In this document: piece by piece, positions 27,641 to 37,017 of the stretch | Layout: the number at the start of each line of letters is the position of its first letter | How positions within the stretch are numbered: position 1 is the first letter of the stretch | DNA from: Azospirillaceae bacterium | GTDB taxonomy: Bacteria > Pseudomonadota > Alphaproteobacteria > Azospirillales > Azospirillaceae | Direction: 5' to 3' | Length of the DNA: 58,546 bases | NCBI GenBank assembly: GCA_028277115.1 | Contig: JANQHG010000230.1 | Location: 1 to 58,546, forward strand | Translations under genes and position numbers: made by a program | Notes under the pieces: generated by a model | Told to the model about the DNA's origin: nothing | Database searches by the model: none | Seen by the model: only the letters and a program-made list of their open reading frames with translations

Positions 27641-27976
27641 ATGCCGTACATTGTCACCGAAGCCTGTATCAAATGTAAGTATACGGATTGTGTCGAAGTC
27701 TGTCCGGTAGATTGCTTCTATGAAGGACAGAATATGTTGGTGATTCACCCGGACGAGTGTATCGATTGCGGCGTTTGCGAGCCCGAGTGTCCGGCGGAAG
27801 CGATTCTTCCTGACAGCGACTCGAACGCCGAAAAATGGCTGGAAGTTAACCGCGAGTACGCCACAAAATGGCCGAATATTACGAGGAAAAAAGATCCGCT
27901 TCCAGATGCCGATGCCAACAAAAACGTTCAGAACAAATACCGGGATTCGTTCAGCCCGGAACCCGGCAGCGCATGA
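27641..27976 (+). CDS. fdxA: 7Fe ferredoxin FdxA
   Basis: 111 residues. The N-terminus has [17 protein letters not shown], giving the Cys spacing of one 3Fe-4S and one 4Fe-4S site, completed by [14 protein letters not shown]-terminal extension of about 55 residues (with [15 protein letters not shown]) is normal for the family. It is a soluble electron carrier. The ATG at 27641 has GGGAGATGG upstream. FdxA beside CarD is a common alphaproteobacterial pairing. Confidence 0.95.
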   Translation: MPYIVTEACIKCKYTDCVEVCPVDCFYEGQNMLVIHPDECIDCGVCEPECPAEAILPDSDSNAEKWLEVNREYATKWPNITRKKDPLPDADANKNVQNKYRDSFSPEPGSA

Positions 27977-28353
27977 TCGCCAAACGGCGTGTTCGTGCTC
28001 GTGACGCGACACGACTGCGCGAGATATTGCCGAACCCGGTCGACGGTTCAACACCAGGCCGTTGAGGTTTGTTGTTGTGTGCGGTTCGGATTGGCGGCGC
28101 TGGCGTGCCGAACTGGTCCGCCCAAAATCGGACCCGAAATCGGTGTCGCCGCCCGGTGCGACGATGTATACTTCGAGGTCACTGTCAACGGTGCGCGAGC
28201 CCGACGGACGGCGGTCCGGTCACCGCGAACAGTTTGGTCAGGTCGACCCATCGTCGTTCCCACCGTCCTTAAGGTCGAAGACGGGTCCGCGTGCGGGTGT
28301 GTCATCGTTGAGAGCTCCTGTCAACGATCGTCTTTATTCGAGAGCCAACCAGA
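27977..28353. other. Gap between fdxA and carD
   Basis: 377 bases without a convincing gene or RNA. A TATACT (28167-28172) resembles a -10 box, but no good -35 box is found 16-18 bases before it. The carD promoter probably lies somewhere here. Confidence 0.35.
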
Positions 28354-28854
28354 ATGTCACAGAAGCTCGAGTTTGTTGCCGGTGATCTCGTGGTCTACCC
28401 GGCACATGGGGTTGGGCGAGTCGATGGAGTTGAAACGCATCACATTGCCGGCCAAGAGGTGACGCTATATGCGATCACCTTTGAGAAAGAACGGATGACG
28501 CTGAAAGTTCCGATTGCAAAAGCAAAGAATTCAGGATTACGTCGATTGAGTTCCCGCGATCGGATTCGGGTGGCATTGGAAACACTACAAGGTCGGTCCA
28601 GGACAAGACGAGCAATGTGGAGCCGCCGAGCTCAAGAGTACGAAGCAAAGATCAACTCCGGTGATCCGGTTTCGATCGCCGAGGTGGTACGTGATTTGCA
28701 TAGAGGTCAAGATCAGGCAGATCAGTCCTACAGTGAACGGCAAATTTACCAATCGGCGTTGGAGCGACTGGCGCGCGAACTGGCAGCAGTCGAAAAGATC
28801 GATGAACTGGTTGCAACCGAACGGTTGGCCCAGGTGCTGAGCCAGGCGGCATGA
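28354..28854 (+). CDS. carD: CarD family transcriptional regulator
   Basis: 166 residues. The N-terminal Tudor-like RNA-polymerase-interacting domain (about 5-65) begins FVAGDLVVYPAHGVGRVDG, the family signature. The C-terminal part is helical. CarD/CdnL proteins bind RNA polymerase beta and stabilise open promoter complexes, especially at rRNA promoters. The start ATG at 28354 has only a weak GAGAG ribosome site. Confidence 0.92.
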   Translation: MSQKLEFVAGDLVVYPAHGVGRVDGVETHHIAGQEVTLYAITFEKERMTLKVPIAKAKNSGLRRLSSRDRIRVALETLQGRSRTRRAMWSRRAQEYEAKINSGDPVSIAEVVRDLHRGQDQADQSYSERQIYQSALERLARELAAVEKIDELVATERLAQVLSQAA

Positions 28855-28860
28855 GATCGG

Positions 28861-29814
28861 GTGTCTCGGCCGGGGACGGACCAGAAAGGCGGTCTTCCGG
28901 CCGGACGCGAGTCAGCGACCTCGCATAACGGCAACCACGAGCCCAACCGTGGCGATGCGAAAAGGACGATCGTGGTCGACCTCGAACTAAAAGATCGTGA
29001 CCGGTTCGCTGATCTCAAGTCGCCGTACCGAATTTGGGTGATTGCCGCGATTCATGGCACCCGGGCGCCGCTGATTTCGATCCATCAAGCGGTGGCGGCG
29101 CGGTTCCAGGTCGGCGATCGCATTGTTTATCTGGGTAATTTCTTGGGGTATGGCAAAGAGATTATTGAGGTCGTAAACGAGATACTACAGTTTCGATTGG
29201 CGGTCATGGCAGTTCCAGGGGTGATCGCGTCGGATTTGGTTTATCTGCGTGGTTGCCAGGAAGAAATGTGGCAGAAGATCCAACAGCTGCATTTCGCGCC
29301 GAACCCTCAAGCAGTGCTGGAATGGATGGCCCGACAGGGTGCGGCGGCGACGTTGGCGGCGTACGGCGGGTCGTATGACGAGGCGGTGGCGGCAGCACGC
29401 GACGGCGCGGTCACGCTGTCGCGATGGACCGCCCGACTGCGCGGGCAGCTGCGTCTTCACCCGGGCCACGAGAGCTTGTTGACGGTGCTGCGACGGGCGG
29501 CGTTCGTGCTGCCGGCAGATCCGTCGCCCGATGCCGATCCGACCGGGCTGCTTATGGTGAGTGCCGGGCTCGATCGGCGGCGGGCGCTTGGGGCACAAGG
29601 CGACAGCTTCTGGTGGGCGGCCGATCGGTTCGATGAGCTGACCAGCCCCTACGGCCGATTCGGCCGGATCGTGCGTGGATTCGACCCGGCCGGCAACGGG
29701 GTCCGGGAAACCGCAGTAACACTGACGCTCGACGGTGGCTGCGGCTTCGGCGGCCGGTTGGTGTGTGCCTGTCTGGGGCCGACCGGCACGGTGATCGAAC
29801 TGCTTGGTAGCTGA
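28861..29814 (+). CDS. Degenerate calcineurin-like phosphoesterase domain protein
   Basis: Up to 317 residues. VIAAIHGTRAPLISIHQAV followed by GDRIVYLGNFLGYGKEIIEV has the frame of a metallophosphoesterase (usually GDIHG and GDYIDRG), but the metal-binding Asp residues are replaced (AAIHG, GNFLGYG). It is therefore probably not an active phosphatase of the usual kind. The C-terminal half has no recognised domain. It lies between carD and rpoH, 6 bases past the carD stop, and probably belongs to the same transcript. The start is uncertain (GTG 28861 is used; the first 40 residues are low-complexity). Confidence 0.75.
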   Translation: MSRPGTDQKGGLPAGRESATSHNGNHEPNRGDAKRTIVVDLELKDRDRFADLKSPYRIWVIAAIHGTRAPLISIHQAVAARFQVGDRIVYLGNFLGYGKEIIEVVNEILQFRLAVMAVPGVIASDLVYLRGCQEEMWQKIQQLHFAPNPQAVLEWMARQGAAATLAAYGGSYDEAVAAARDGAVTLSRWTARLRGQLRLHPGHESLLTVLRRAAFVLPADPSPDADPTGLLMVSAGLDRRRALGAQGDSFWWAADRFDELTSPYGRFGRIVRGFDPAGNGVRETAVTLTLDGGCGFGGRLVCACLGPTGTVIELLGS

Positions 29815-29950
29815 TCACGACCATCCACCGGCGGCCGTCCGAGTGATCCATCTCGGCGATGGCGTGCGTATCACCGACAAAAGCTGACGGGAAGCAGTGA
29901 GCGGCGGGCTCCCGAGACAATCGGCTCGCAGGCAGGAGATCCGTGTGGCC

Positions 29951-30835
29951 ATGGCGTACATCGATGACCCGGAAACCCAGCGTGCCAATCTGACTTACAT
30001 CAAGACGTCGATGCGCGAGCCGCTGTTGTCACGCGACTGTGAATTGGATTTGGCGCGTCGGTGGCGCAACGAAGGGGACGAGGGTGCGCTCCACCAACTG
30101 GTGCGGTCGTACACGCGCTTGGTGGTCGCGACGGCCTCGCGGTTCCGCAATTACGGTTTGCCGATCGGCGATTTGGTCCAGGAAGGTAATGTCGGATTGA
30201 TGCAGGCGGCCGCACGATTCGAACCGGATCGCGAGGTCAGATTTTCGACATATGCAGCATGGTGGATCCGATCGGCCATGCAGGATTTCATTTTGCGCAA
30301 TTGGTCGATCGTACGAACCGGGACCACTGCGGCGCAAAAGTCGCTGTTCTTCAACTTGCGCCGGTTGCGGGCGCAGATCCAGGCGGTCAGCACCGACCGG
30401 GCGATGACCCCAGACGCGCGGCAGTGGATCGCGAGCGAGCTCAAGGTCGACGTCTCGGACGTCGAAACCATGGAGTTGCGGCTTTCTGGGGTCGATCAGT
30501 CGTTAAACGTGCCGCTGACCGAAAACGGGGATGACGAGTGGCAGGATTTTCTGGCCGACGAACGACCGTCGCCAGAGACCGTGGTGATCGGGATGCGCGA
30601 CTCGGCGACCCGATCGCGATGGTTGGCAGAGGCACTGGGTGAGCTCAGCCCGCGGGAACAGACGATCATCCGCGCCCGCCGTCTGCGCGAAGACGGTGCG
30701 ACATTGGAAGAGCTCGGTCAGACGCTCGGGGTCAGCAAGGAGCGGGTGCGTCAACTCGAAAGTCGCGCCTTGTCAAAGCTGAAGCAGTCGATCGAGCGGC
30801 GTGTCGCACAATCGTCCGATTTGTTCAACAGCTGA
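29951..30835 (+). CDS. rpoH: RNA polymerase sigma-32 factor
   Basis: 294 residues. Region 2 has LVQEGNVGLMQAAARFEPDR and FSTYAAWWIRSAMQDFI; QKSLFFNLR is the RpoH box that distinguishes heat-shock sigma factors. Region 4 ends with LGQTLGVSKERVRQLESRAL. It directs transcription of heat-shock genes, presumably including htpG in this window. ATG 29951 is chosen; GTG 29945, 6 bases closer to the AGGAG, would add two residues. Confidence 0.95.
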   Translation: MAYIDDPETQRANLTYIKTSMREPLLSRDCELDLARRWRNEGDEGALHQLVRSYTRLVVATASRFRNYGLPIGDLVQEGNVGLMQAAARFEPDREVRFSTYAAWWIRSAMQDFILRNWSIVRTGTTAAQKSLFFNLRRLRAQIQAVSTDRAMTPDARQWIASELKVDVSDVETMELRLSGVDQSLNVPLTENGDDEWQDFLADERPSPETVVIGMRDSATRSRWLAEALGELSPREQTIIRARRLREDGATLEELGQTLGVSKERVRQLESRALSKLKQSIERRVAQSSDLFNS

Positions 30836-30949
30836 TCGATCGGCGGTCGCGTATGGCAGCGGCTGGCAGTCTCTGCTACCCAGCACATTGTGGCGCGGTG
30901 ACCGGGTGTCATCGCCGATCGATGTGGTGTTGCGCAGGAGTGCCGTCCA

Positions 30950-31636
30950 ATGGCCTATGTCATCGCTCCCCCCACGCCGCCGAGCGTTGCTGTGGTCGGC
31001 ACCGAGGATCGGTTTCCGGTCCGGCGGGTGTACGGTATCGGTAAGAATTACGCTGCCCATGTCCGCGAAATGGGCGGTTCGGTCGAGACCGATCCCCCTG
31101 TGGTGTTCACCAAACCGGGCGACTCGGTGGTCGAGACCTCTCAAGTCCGCTATCCGCTCGCGACCACCGATCTCCACCACGAGGTCGAGTTGGTGGTTGC
31201 CATTGCCGTTGGCGGCGAACAGATTGCCGAAGCTGCGGCTCTCAACCATGTGTTCGGGTATGCGGTCGGGGTCGATCTGACCCGGCGTGACTTCCAGCAT
31301 CGCGCCCGCAGTCGCGGTGAACCCTGGGATATGGCCAAAGGGTTCGATCAGGCCGCGCCGTGCGGGCCAATCACCCCGGCCAGTCAATGCGGGCATCTGT
31401 CCACGGGCCCGATACGTCTGCGGGTCAACGGAAAACTGCGTCAGGACGGTGACTTATCCGATTTGATACTGTCCGTACCTAGTATTATTGCATATCTATC
31501 GACCATGGTATCGTTGATGCCTGGTGATTTGATATTTACTGGGACACCGGAAGGTGTAGCACCGTTGAATCGCGGCGATACCGTGGTGGCTGAGATTGTT
31601 AGGTTGTCATCGCTGACCTTTACGATAATCGACTGA
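30950..31636 (+). CDS. Fumarylacetoacetate hydrolase family protein
   Basis: 228 residues. YGIGKNYAAHVREMG at 28-42, PVVFTKPGDSVV, then HHEVELVVAI with the metal-binding Glu residues, and GDLIFTGTPEGV near the C-terminus make this an FAH-fold hydrolase like fumarylpyruvate hydrolase or acylpyruvase. The true substrate is unknown. AGGAG is 10 bases before the ATG. The last 190 bases switch to AT-rich codons. Confidence 0.9.
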   Translation: MAYVIAPPTPPSVAVVGTEDRFPVRRVYGIGKNYAAHVREMGGSVETDPPVVFTKPGDSVVETSQVRYPLATTDLHHEVELVVAIAVGGEQIAEAAALNHVFGYAVGVDLTRRDFQHRARSRGEPWDMAKGFDQAAPCGPITPASQCGHLSTGPIRLRVNGKLRQDGDLSDLILSVPSIIAYLSTMVSLMPGDLIFTGTPEGVAPLNRGDTVVAEIVRLSSLTFTIID

Positions 31637-31690
31637 TCATCTTATTTGGCGGCTGAAATGAGCTGTTCTATTTAATGTAGAGATAAAATC

Positions 31691-32515
31691 ATGCGGATTG
31701 TTACATGGAATATTAATTCTGTTCGTATTCGTTTAAATCATGTAGAAAAGATGATCAAAATACTGACTCCGGATCTGATATGTTTACAAGAAATCAAGGT
31801 TGAGTCCAATCGGTTTCCTGTTCAGCTGTTCAACGATCTCGGTTATCCACTCGTTCATGTCAAAGGCATAAGAAAATATAATGGCGTAGCGATCATATCG
31901 CGTCGGCGTTTTGAAACTGTTGGCGAGATGATTTGGTGCCGACAGGCTGATGCCCGTCATATCTTCGCTCGGGTTTCTGATGGTCCGACGGTTCGTTGTC
32001 TCTATGTACCGTCGGGTGGCGATGTTCCTGATCCTTCGATAAATCCGAAGTTTGCACATAAACTTTCGTTTCTTGAAGAACAGGTTGCCTGGTGGCAGAC
32101 GACCCATCGACCGGACCACCCCTTGGTTTTGGCCGGCGACCTCAACGTTGCGCCCGGTGAACATGACGTGTGGTCGCACACGGCGCTGCTTGACGTGGTT
32201 TCACACACCCCAGTCGAGGTCGCGGCACTGGAACGACTGCGGGCGACGATCGATTGGGTTGATATTGCAAGAACTTTTGTCCCGGCAGACCAGAAGCTAT
32301 ATTCGTGGTGGAGCTATCGAGCTCGGGATTGGCGCACATCAAATCGGGGCCGCCGGCTGGACCATATCTGGCTGAGCCCTGCCCTTTCGGACGCGGCAAC
32401 CGGTTTCGGGATTTTGGACGAGGCACGCAGCTGGCAACCGAAACCGTCGGATCACGTGCCGGTCTGGGTCGATTTGGAGGAGACGCCATCCGGCCGCGAA
32501 CCGACCGGGACGTAG
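31691..32515 (+). CDS. xth: Exodeoxyribonuclease III
   Basis: 274 residues. TWNINSVRIRL, CLQEIKVE with the metal-binding Glu, AGDLNVAPGEHDVW, and the C-terminal RLDHIWLS and SDHVPVWVDL are the standard motifs of the AP endonuclease/exonuclease III family. It repairs abasic sites. The first 390 bases are markedly AT-rich with A/T-ending codons; the rest returns to GC-rich codons, so composition shifts within the gene. Confidence 0.94.
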   Translation: MRIVTWNINSVRIRLNHVEKMIKILTPDLICLQEIKVESNRFPVQLFNDLGYPLVHVKGIRKYNGVAIISRRRFETVGEMIWCRQADARHIFARVSDGPTVRCLYVPSGGDVPDPSINPKFAHKLSFLEEQVAWWQTTHRPDHPLVLAGDLNVAPGEHDVWSHTALLDVVSHTPVEVAALERLRATIDWVDIARTFVPADQKLYSWWSYRARDWRTSNRGRRLDHIWLSPALSDAATGFGILDEARSWQPKPSDHVPVWVDLEETPSGREPTGT

Positions 32516-32538
32516 AACCGCGCCGGAGGTGCCGAAAC

Positions 32539-32613
32539 TGGAGCGGGCGAAGGGATTCGAACCCTCGACCCCAACCTTGGCAAGGTTGTGCTCTACCCCT
32601 GAGCTACGCCCGC
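32539..32613 (-). tRNA. tRNA-Gly (GCC)
   Basis: 75 bases including an encoded CCA. Acceptor stem GCGGGCG pairs with CGCCCGC. The D arm reads GCTC-AGGGGTA-GAGC, the anticodon arm is CAACC-TTGCCAA-GGTTG with anticodon GCC, and the T arm is GAGGG-TTCGAAT-CCCTT. All stems are essentially complete. Confidence 0.97.
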
Positions 32614-32634
32614 ACCCATCGGCGACAGAGCGGC

Positions 32635-32662
32635 AACATACACCGAGACGTCGGGAGGTCAA
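32635..32662 (-). promoter_or_regulatory. Candidate promoter of tRNA-Gly
   Basis: Reading leftward, TTGACC (32657-32662) and TATGTT (32635-32640) are separated by 16 bases. The predicted start would be 10-15 bases before the mature tRNA. Confidence 0.45.
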
Positions 32663-32681
32663 AGGCAAATTGTCGGTAAGG

Positions 32682-33857
32682 TTACGCTCGGGCCCCCGCC
32701 GGTGCGCCCGGGCCGGCGAATAGGTCGAGTTGGGTCGGACCGTCGGGCGGCGGCGGCACCCGGAACCGCGCGCTGTCGAACGGCCAGCAGCGATCTGCCA
32801 GACCAAGACGGCGGCAGGCCAACCGGAACCGATCGGCAATCAGATCGGCGTAGGGGCCGTCGCCGCGCATGCGGATACCGAACCGGGCACGATGGAGCCG
32901 GCCGCCGTGGCAGGCGCGGATCAGGTTGAGACAGCGCGCCGCGCGGTCCGGGACGTGGGCGGCAAGCCAGGTTTCGAACAGGGCGGCGAGCTCGCCTGGC
33001 AAGCGGATCAGGCTGGTCGCAGCGCTCTGGGCTCCGGCGGCGGCGGCAGCGGTCAAGATCGCCTCGAGTTCGTGATCGTTCAGCCCGGGGATCATCGGCG
33101 ACGCCAAGACCGCGACCGGCACGCCGGCGGTCCGCAACCGGCGAATCGCGTCAAGCCGACGCTCCGGCCGCGCCGCCCGCGGTTCGAGCACGCGCGCGAG
33201 CGCCGGGTCGAGTGTGGTCACCGAGATGCACACGACCACCAGACGCTCGGCGGCAAGCCGTTGAAGACACGCAACGTCGTCGGTCACCCGCGCCGACTTG
33301 GTGATCACACCGACCGGATGACCGAACCGTGCCAAGACCTCGAGACACCGGCGGGTCAAGCGATAGCGCGCTTCGATCGGCTGATAGGGATCGGTGTTAG
33401 ACCCGAGCGCGAGCGGGCTCGGGCGGTACCCGGGCATGCGGAGCGCCGCCTCGAGCAGGTCCGGGGCATCGGGTTTGACGATCAGTCGGGTTTCGAAATC
33501 GAGCCCGGGCGACAGCCCCAGATAAGCGTGACTAGGGCGGGCAAAGCAGTAGATGCAGCCATGTTCGCAGCCGCGATACGGGTTGATCGACTGCTTGAAC
33601 GGAATGTCTGGGGAATCGTTTCGGGTGAGGATCGACCTAGCGGACTCAAAGGTGACGGTGGTCCGCAGCGGTGCCGGCGCCTCGGCGGTGCCTGCGGGCG
33701 TGACGCCCTGGTCAGGCGTCGCCGTGCGCTGGTAGCGTTCGAACCGACCGGCCGGATTGTCGAGCGCGCCGCGGCCTTTGCGCGCGCGCGTCTGCGTGCC
33801 GTCGGATGATTTGGCGATCACCGGGCCGGGAGGGAGGGCGGTCGGGCGGCGCGCCAA
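32682..33857 (-). CDS. PA0069-type radical SAM protein
   Basis: About 391 residues from a TTG at 33857 with GGAG 8 bases upstream; GTG 33821 is an alternative. KGRGALDNPAGRFERYQ near the N-terminus and NPYRGCEHGCIYCFAR, carrying the radical SAM CxxxCxxC motif, match the PA0069 family, related to spore photoproduct lyase. IPFKQSINPYRGCEHGC is typical. The substrate is unknown. It lies downstream of glmU on the same strand. Confidence 0.85.
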   Translation of the reverse strand: MARRPTALPPGPVIAKSSDGTQTRARKGRGALDNPAGRFERYQRTATPDQGVTPAGTAEAPAPLRTTVTFESARSILTRNDSPDIPFKQSINPYRGCEHGCIYCFARPSHAYLGLSPGLDFETRLIVKPDAPDLLEAALRMPGYRPSPLALGSNTDPYQPIEARYRLTRRCLEVLARFGHPVGVITKSARVTDDVACLQRLAAERLVVVCISVTTLDPALARVLEPRAARPERRLDAIRRLRTAGVPVAVLASPMIPGLNDHELEAILTAAAAAGAQSAATSLIRLPGELAALFETWLAAHVPDRAARCLNLIRACHGGRLHRARFGIRMRGDGPYADLIADRFRLACRRLGLADRCWPFDSARFRVPPPPDGPTQLDLFAGPGAPAGARA

Positions 33858-33974
33858 GTGCGGTCTCCGGCGGTTGCCGTTGTGGTGGGGGGAAGACAAA
33901 CGGGCGTCCGGCGGCACGACCAGCACGCGGCGGTGACTGTGGCACCGATGCCGAGCGATCGGCAAGCGAAATGT

Positions 33975-35318
33975 TCACTTTTTGATCTCAGTGCGGCCGG
34001 CGCGCCAGCGCGCCGCCCAGCCGGCGAAGCTCTGTTGGCGCGCCCTTGCGACCGCGAGCGCATCGGCTTCGACCGGATTGGTGATCACACTTCCGGCCCC
34101 GACGATCGCGCCGTCGCCGACCGCAACCGGCGCGACCAGCGCGGTGTTTGATCCGATGAAGGCGGCGTCGCCGATCCTGGTGCGGTGCTTGGCGATGCCG
34201 TCGTAGTTGCAGGTGATTGTTCCGGCCCCGATATTGGCTTTGGCGCCGACGGTGGCGTCGCCGAGGTAGCTTAGATGGTTGATCTTGGCGCCCGGTCCGA
34301 CCGCTGTGTTCTTGATTTCGACGAAATTGCCGATGTGCGCGGTGGCGGCGATCTCGGCCCCCGGACGCAGCCGGGCGAACGGACCGATCACCGTGTCGGC
34401 GCCGACCCGGACGCCTTCAAGATGGCAGAACGGGCGAATGCGCGCGCCGCGCTCGACCACCACCCCGGGACCGAACACGACCTGCGGGCCGACCTCGACA
34501 TCCTCGGCCAATTGGGTGTCGGCGGACAGGAAGATCGTTTCGGGACCGAATAAGGTGACACCACCCGCCATCGCAGCGGCGCGGAGCCGGGACTGCATAA
34601 CCGCTTCGGCGATCGCCAGTTCGGCGCGGCTGTTGATCCCGAGCAGTTCGGCGTGCGGTGCCTCGGCGACCCGGGCGCGACGGCCGTCGGCGCATGCGAT
34701 CGCGACCAGGTCGGTCAGATAAAACTCGCCCTGGACATTGTCGGCGGTGAGTCGGTCAAGCCATCCGGACAGACCGGCGCCGTCGATCGCCATGACGCCG
34801 CCGTTGCACAGTCCGATCGTGCGTTCGGCGGGGCTGGCGTCGGCCATTTCGACGATACGCTCAAGCTCGTCGCCGGCGCCGGTGACCAGACGGCCATAGC
34901 GGCCGGGGTCCTCGGGCCGCATGCCGAGCACCGCGACCGCGGTGTCGGGGCTGCGTCGCCGGACCTCAAGCAGGCGGTGGATCGTTTCCGGTGTGATCAG
35001 CGGCGTGTCGCCGAACAGGACCACGACGTCGCCGGTGAACCCGGTCAAGGCGTCGCCGGCGACCCGTACCGCGTCGCCGGTGCCACGCGGCGGGTCCTGG
35101 ACCACCGCGGGATGGGGCGACACCGCGGCCGCGACCTCGTCCATCGCCGCGCCGATCACCACGATCAGTCGCTCCGGCGCCAGCTGTTCGGCGACCGATA
35201 CGACATGGCAGACCATCGGGACGCCGGCGACGGTGTGAAGTACCTTGGGGCGTGACGAACGCATCCGGGTGCCGCGACCGGCAGCCAGAATGATGCAGGC
35301 GAATGCGGGATCGGTCAT
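33975..35318 (-). CDS. glmU: Bifunctional N-acetylglucosamine-1-phosphate uridyltransferase/glucosamine-1-phosphate acetyltransferase
   Basis: 447 residues. The N-terminal nucleotidyltransferase domain begins ILAAGRGTRMRS (10-21) and continues with GTGDAV and FGDTPL. The C-terminal left-handed beta-helix (about 250-430) holds the acetyltransferase site, with INHLSYLGDA and NIGAGTITCNYDG. It makes UDP-GlcNAc for peptidoglycan and LPS. No clear Shine-Dalgarno precedes the ATG at 35318. Confidence 0.96.
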   Translation of the reverse strand: MTDPAFACIILAAGRGTRMRSSRPKVLHTVAGVPMVCHVVSVAEQLAPERLIVVIGAAMDEVAAAVSPHPAVVQDPPRGTGDAVRVAGDALTGFTGDVVVLFGDTPLITPETIHRLLEVRRRSPDTAVAVLGMRPEDPGRYGRLVTGAGDELERIVEMADASPAERTIGLCNGGVMAIDGAGLSGWLDRLTADNVQGEFYLTDLVAIACADGRRARVAEAPHAELLGINSRAELAIAEAVMQSRLRAAAMAGGVTLFGPETIFLSADTQLAEDVEVGPQVVFGPGVVVERGARIRPFCHLEGVRVGADTVIGPFARLRPGAEIAATAHIGNFVEIKNTAVGPGAKINHLSYLGDATVGAKANIGAGTITCNYDGIAKHRTRIGDAAFIGSNTALVAPVAVGDGAIVGAGSVITNPVEADALAVARARQQSFAGWAARWRAGRTEIKK

Positions 35319-35351
35319 GGCGCGGGATCAATCGGCCAAGGAGACACGCGG

Positions 35352-36776
35352 TCAGAACGGCGGGATCACCTGGCAGCCGCCGACCCGGACCCGCACGTTG
35401 GCACAGGCTCGTTCGGCGGCCTGCCGGTCGGCCAAGCCGTAGAGACGGGCGCGGTAAACCGTCCCGGACACGGTGGGCACCGGTTCGAGCCGGGCGGACA
35501 GGCGATCCGATCGCCGGTTGCCAAGGGTCGTTCCGGCTGCGACCAGAGCGGCGCGGCTGGCGGCGCGATCGTGGAACGCCCCGACCTGGAGACCCCAGCC
35601 GGTCCGGTTGCCCCAGACGATCGACGGACGCGGGGCCGGCAGCGGCGGATCGTCGAGCGTGTCGGCGGACCCGAGGTCGGCACCGTCGTCGGCCAGCGGC
35701 GGCGGATCGGCTTGGTCAGTCTCACCCGGAGCGACCGCGGCCACCACGGTCACCGCCGGCGGCGGGACGACCGCCGCCTCGACCGCCGCCCGATCGTCCT
35801 CAAGGCTTGCGTCCAAGGCGGGTTTGGGACGGGGCAGATGAGGCCAACCGGCACCCCGATGGGGCGGTCGGCGCCGCGGCACCACCAGGCCGCCCGCCTG
35901 GATCAAGCTTGGTCGGTCGGCGATCCGGGCAAAGCCGTCTTCCAACAGCACCGCCACCCGATCGTCGCGCGTGCGCGCGGTGCGACCGCCGACCACCACC
36001 GCGATCAGTCGATGGCCGCGCCGCACGGCGGATGCGGCAAGATTGAACCCCGAGGCGCGGATGTAGCCGGTCTTGAGCCCGTCCATGCCGTCGAAGCGGG
36101 TCAACAGGTGATTGTGGGTACGGTAACGCCGTCCCCGGAAGTAAAACTCAGTATTGTCGAAAAGATGATAGAATTCCGCAAAATCATCAATCAACGCCTG
36201 AGCAAGGATTGCCATATCCCGCGCCGTGGTGGTCTGGCGGCGGTCGGGCAGGCCGGAGGCGTTGCGGAAGGTGGTCCGGGTCATGCCGAGGCGTCGCGCC
36301 TTGCGGGTCATGTGGCCCGCGAACCGCGCCTCGGTTCCGCCGAGCGCCTCGGCGACCACCATGGCGACGTCGTTGGCCGACTTGACGATCAAGGCATGGA
36401 TTGCGGTGCCGACCCGCAGCCGCTCGCCCGCTTTGAGGCCGAGCCGCGACGGCGGCTGCCTTTGGGCGTTGGCCGACACCGGCAACCATTGCGACAGGCG
36501 CAGCCGCTTGCGCGCCACCGCTTCGAAGGTCAGATACAGCGTCATCATCTTGGTCAAGGACGCCGGGTAGACCGCGACGTCGGCGTTGGCGCTGTGCAAG
36601 ACCTGCTCGGTCACCGGGTCGACCACGATCGCGGCATACTGGCGCGCCGTCGCGGGGGTCGGGGTGCCAAGTCCAAGCGACAGCGCCACCGACACCATAA
36701 CGGCGACGGCACAGGCCGGCCGCCGGCGGACGAACGGAGGAGCGGGCGATTTCGGGCGCGAGACGAACTGGGTCAC
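35352..36776 (-). CDS. D-alanyl-D-alanine carboxypeptidase with C-terminal SPOR domain
   Basis: 474 residues from a GTG at 36776 with GGAGGG 8 bases upstream. A signal peptide (about 14-43) precedes a penicillin-binding domain with PASLTKMM (SxxK), VKSANDVA (SxN) and GLKTGYI (KTG). A long Pro/Ala-rich linker leads to a SPOR domain (about 395-474; GWGLQVGAFHDRAASRAAL) that binds denuded glycan strands at the septum. It trims pentapeptides in the periplasm. The neighbour glmU makes a peptidoglycan precursor. Confidence 0.92.
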   Translation of the reverse strand: MTQFVSRPKSPAPPFVRRRPACAVAVMVSVALSLGLGTPTPATARQYAAIVVDPVTEQVLHSANADVAVYPASLTKMMTLYLTFEAVARKRLRLSQWLPVSANAQRQPPSRLGLKAGERLRVGTAIHALIVKSANDVAMVVAEALGGTEARFAGHMTRKARRLGMTRTTFRNASGLPDRRQTTTARDMAILAQALIDDFAEFYHLFDNTEFYFRGRRYRTHNHLLTRFDGMDGLKTGYIRASGFNLAASAVRRGHRLIAVVVGGRTARTRDDRVAVLLEDGFARIADRPSLIQAGGLVVPRRRPPHRGAGWPHLPRPKPALDASLEDDRAAVEAAVVPPPAVTVVAAVAPGETDQADPPPLADDGADLGSADTLDDPPLPAPRPSIVWGNRTGWGLQVGAFHDRAASRAALVAAGTTLGNRRSDRLSARLEPVPTVSGTVYRARLYGLADRQAAERACANVRVRVGGCQVIPPF

Positions 36777-37017
36777 GGGCGATCCCTCCGGCCGGTCGGG
36801 GTGTCGAAATCGCGCGACAGCGCAAACGACCGCCGCGCCTGCCGAGGGGCGTATCACCGACCTCGGGACCGGCACCGACACCCGGGGCGCGCCTGGTCTG
36901 GCCCCGGTGTGGGTGTCGAAACACGCAACGAACGGTACCGGCGGGCTGAATCTCTGTCCACCTCATTTTTTGTTGTAGGGTGTGTTCATCGGCGCAATCG
37001 GTCAGACTGTGAGGAAA

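Noticed and set aside
28150..28180. Sigma-70 promoter with TATACT at 28167
   Set aside because: No acceptable -35 box at the proper distance.
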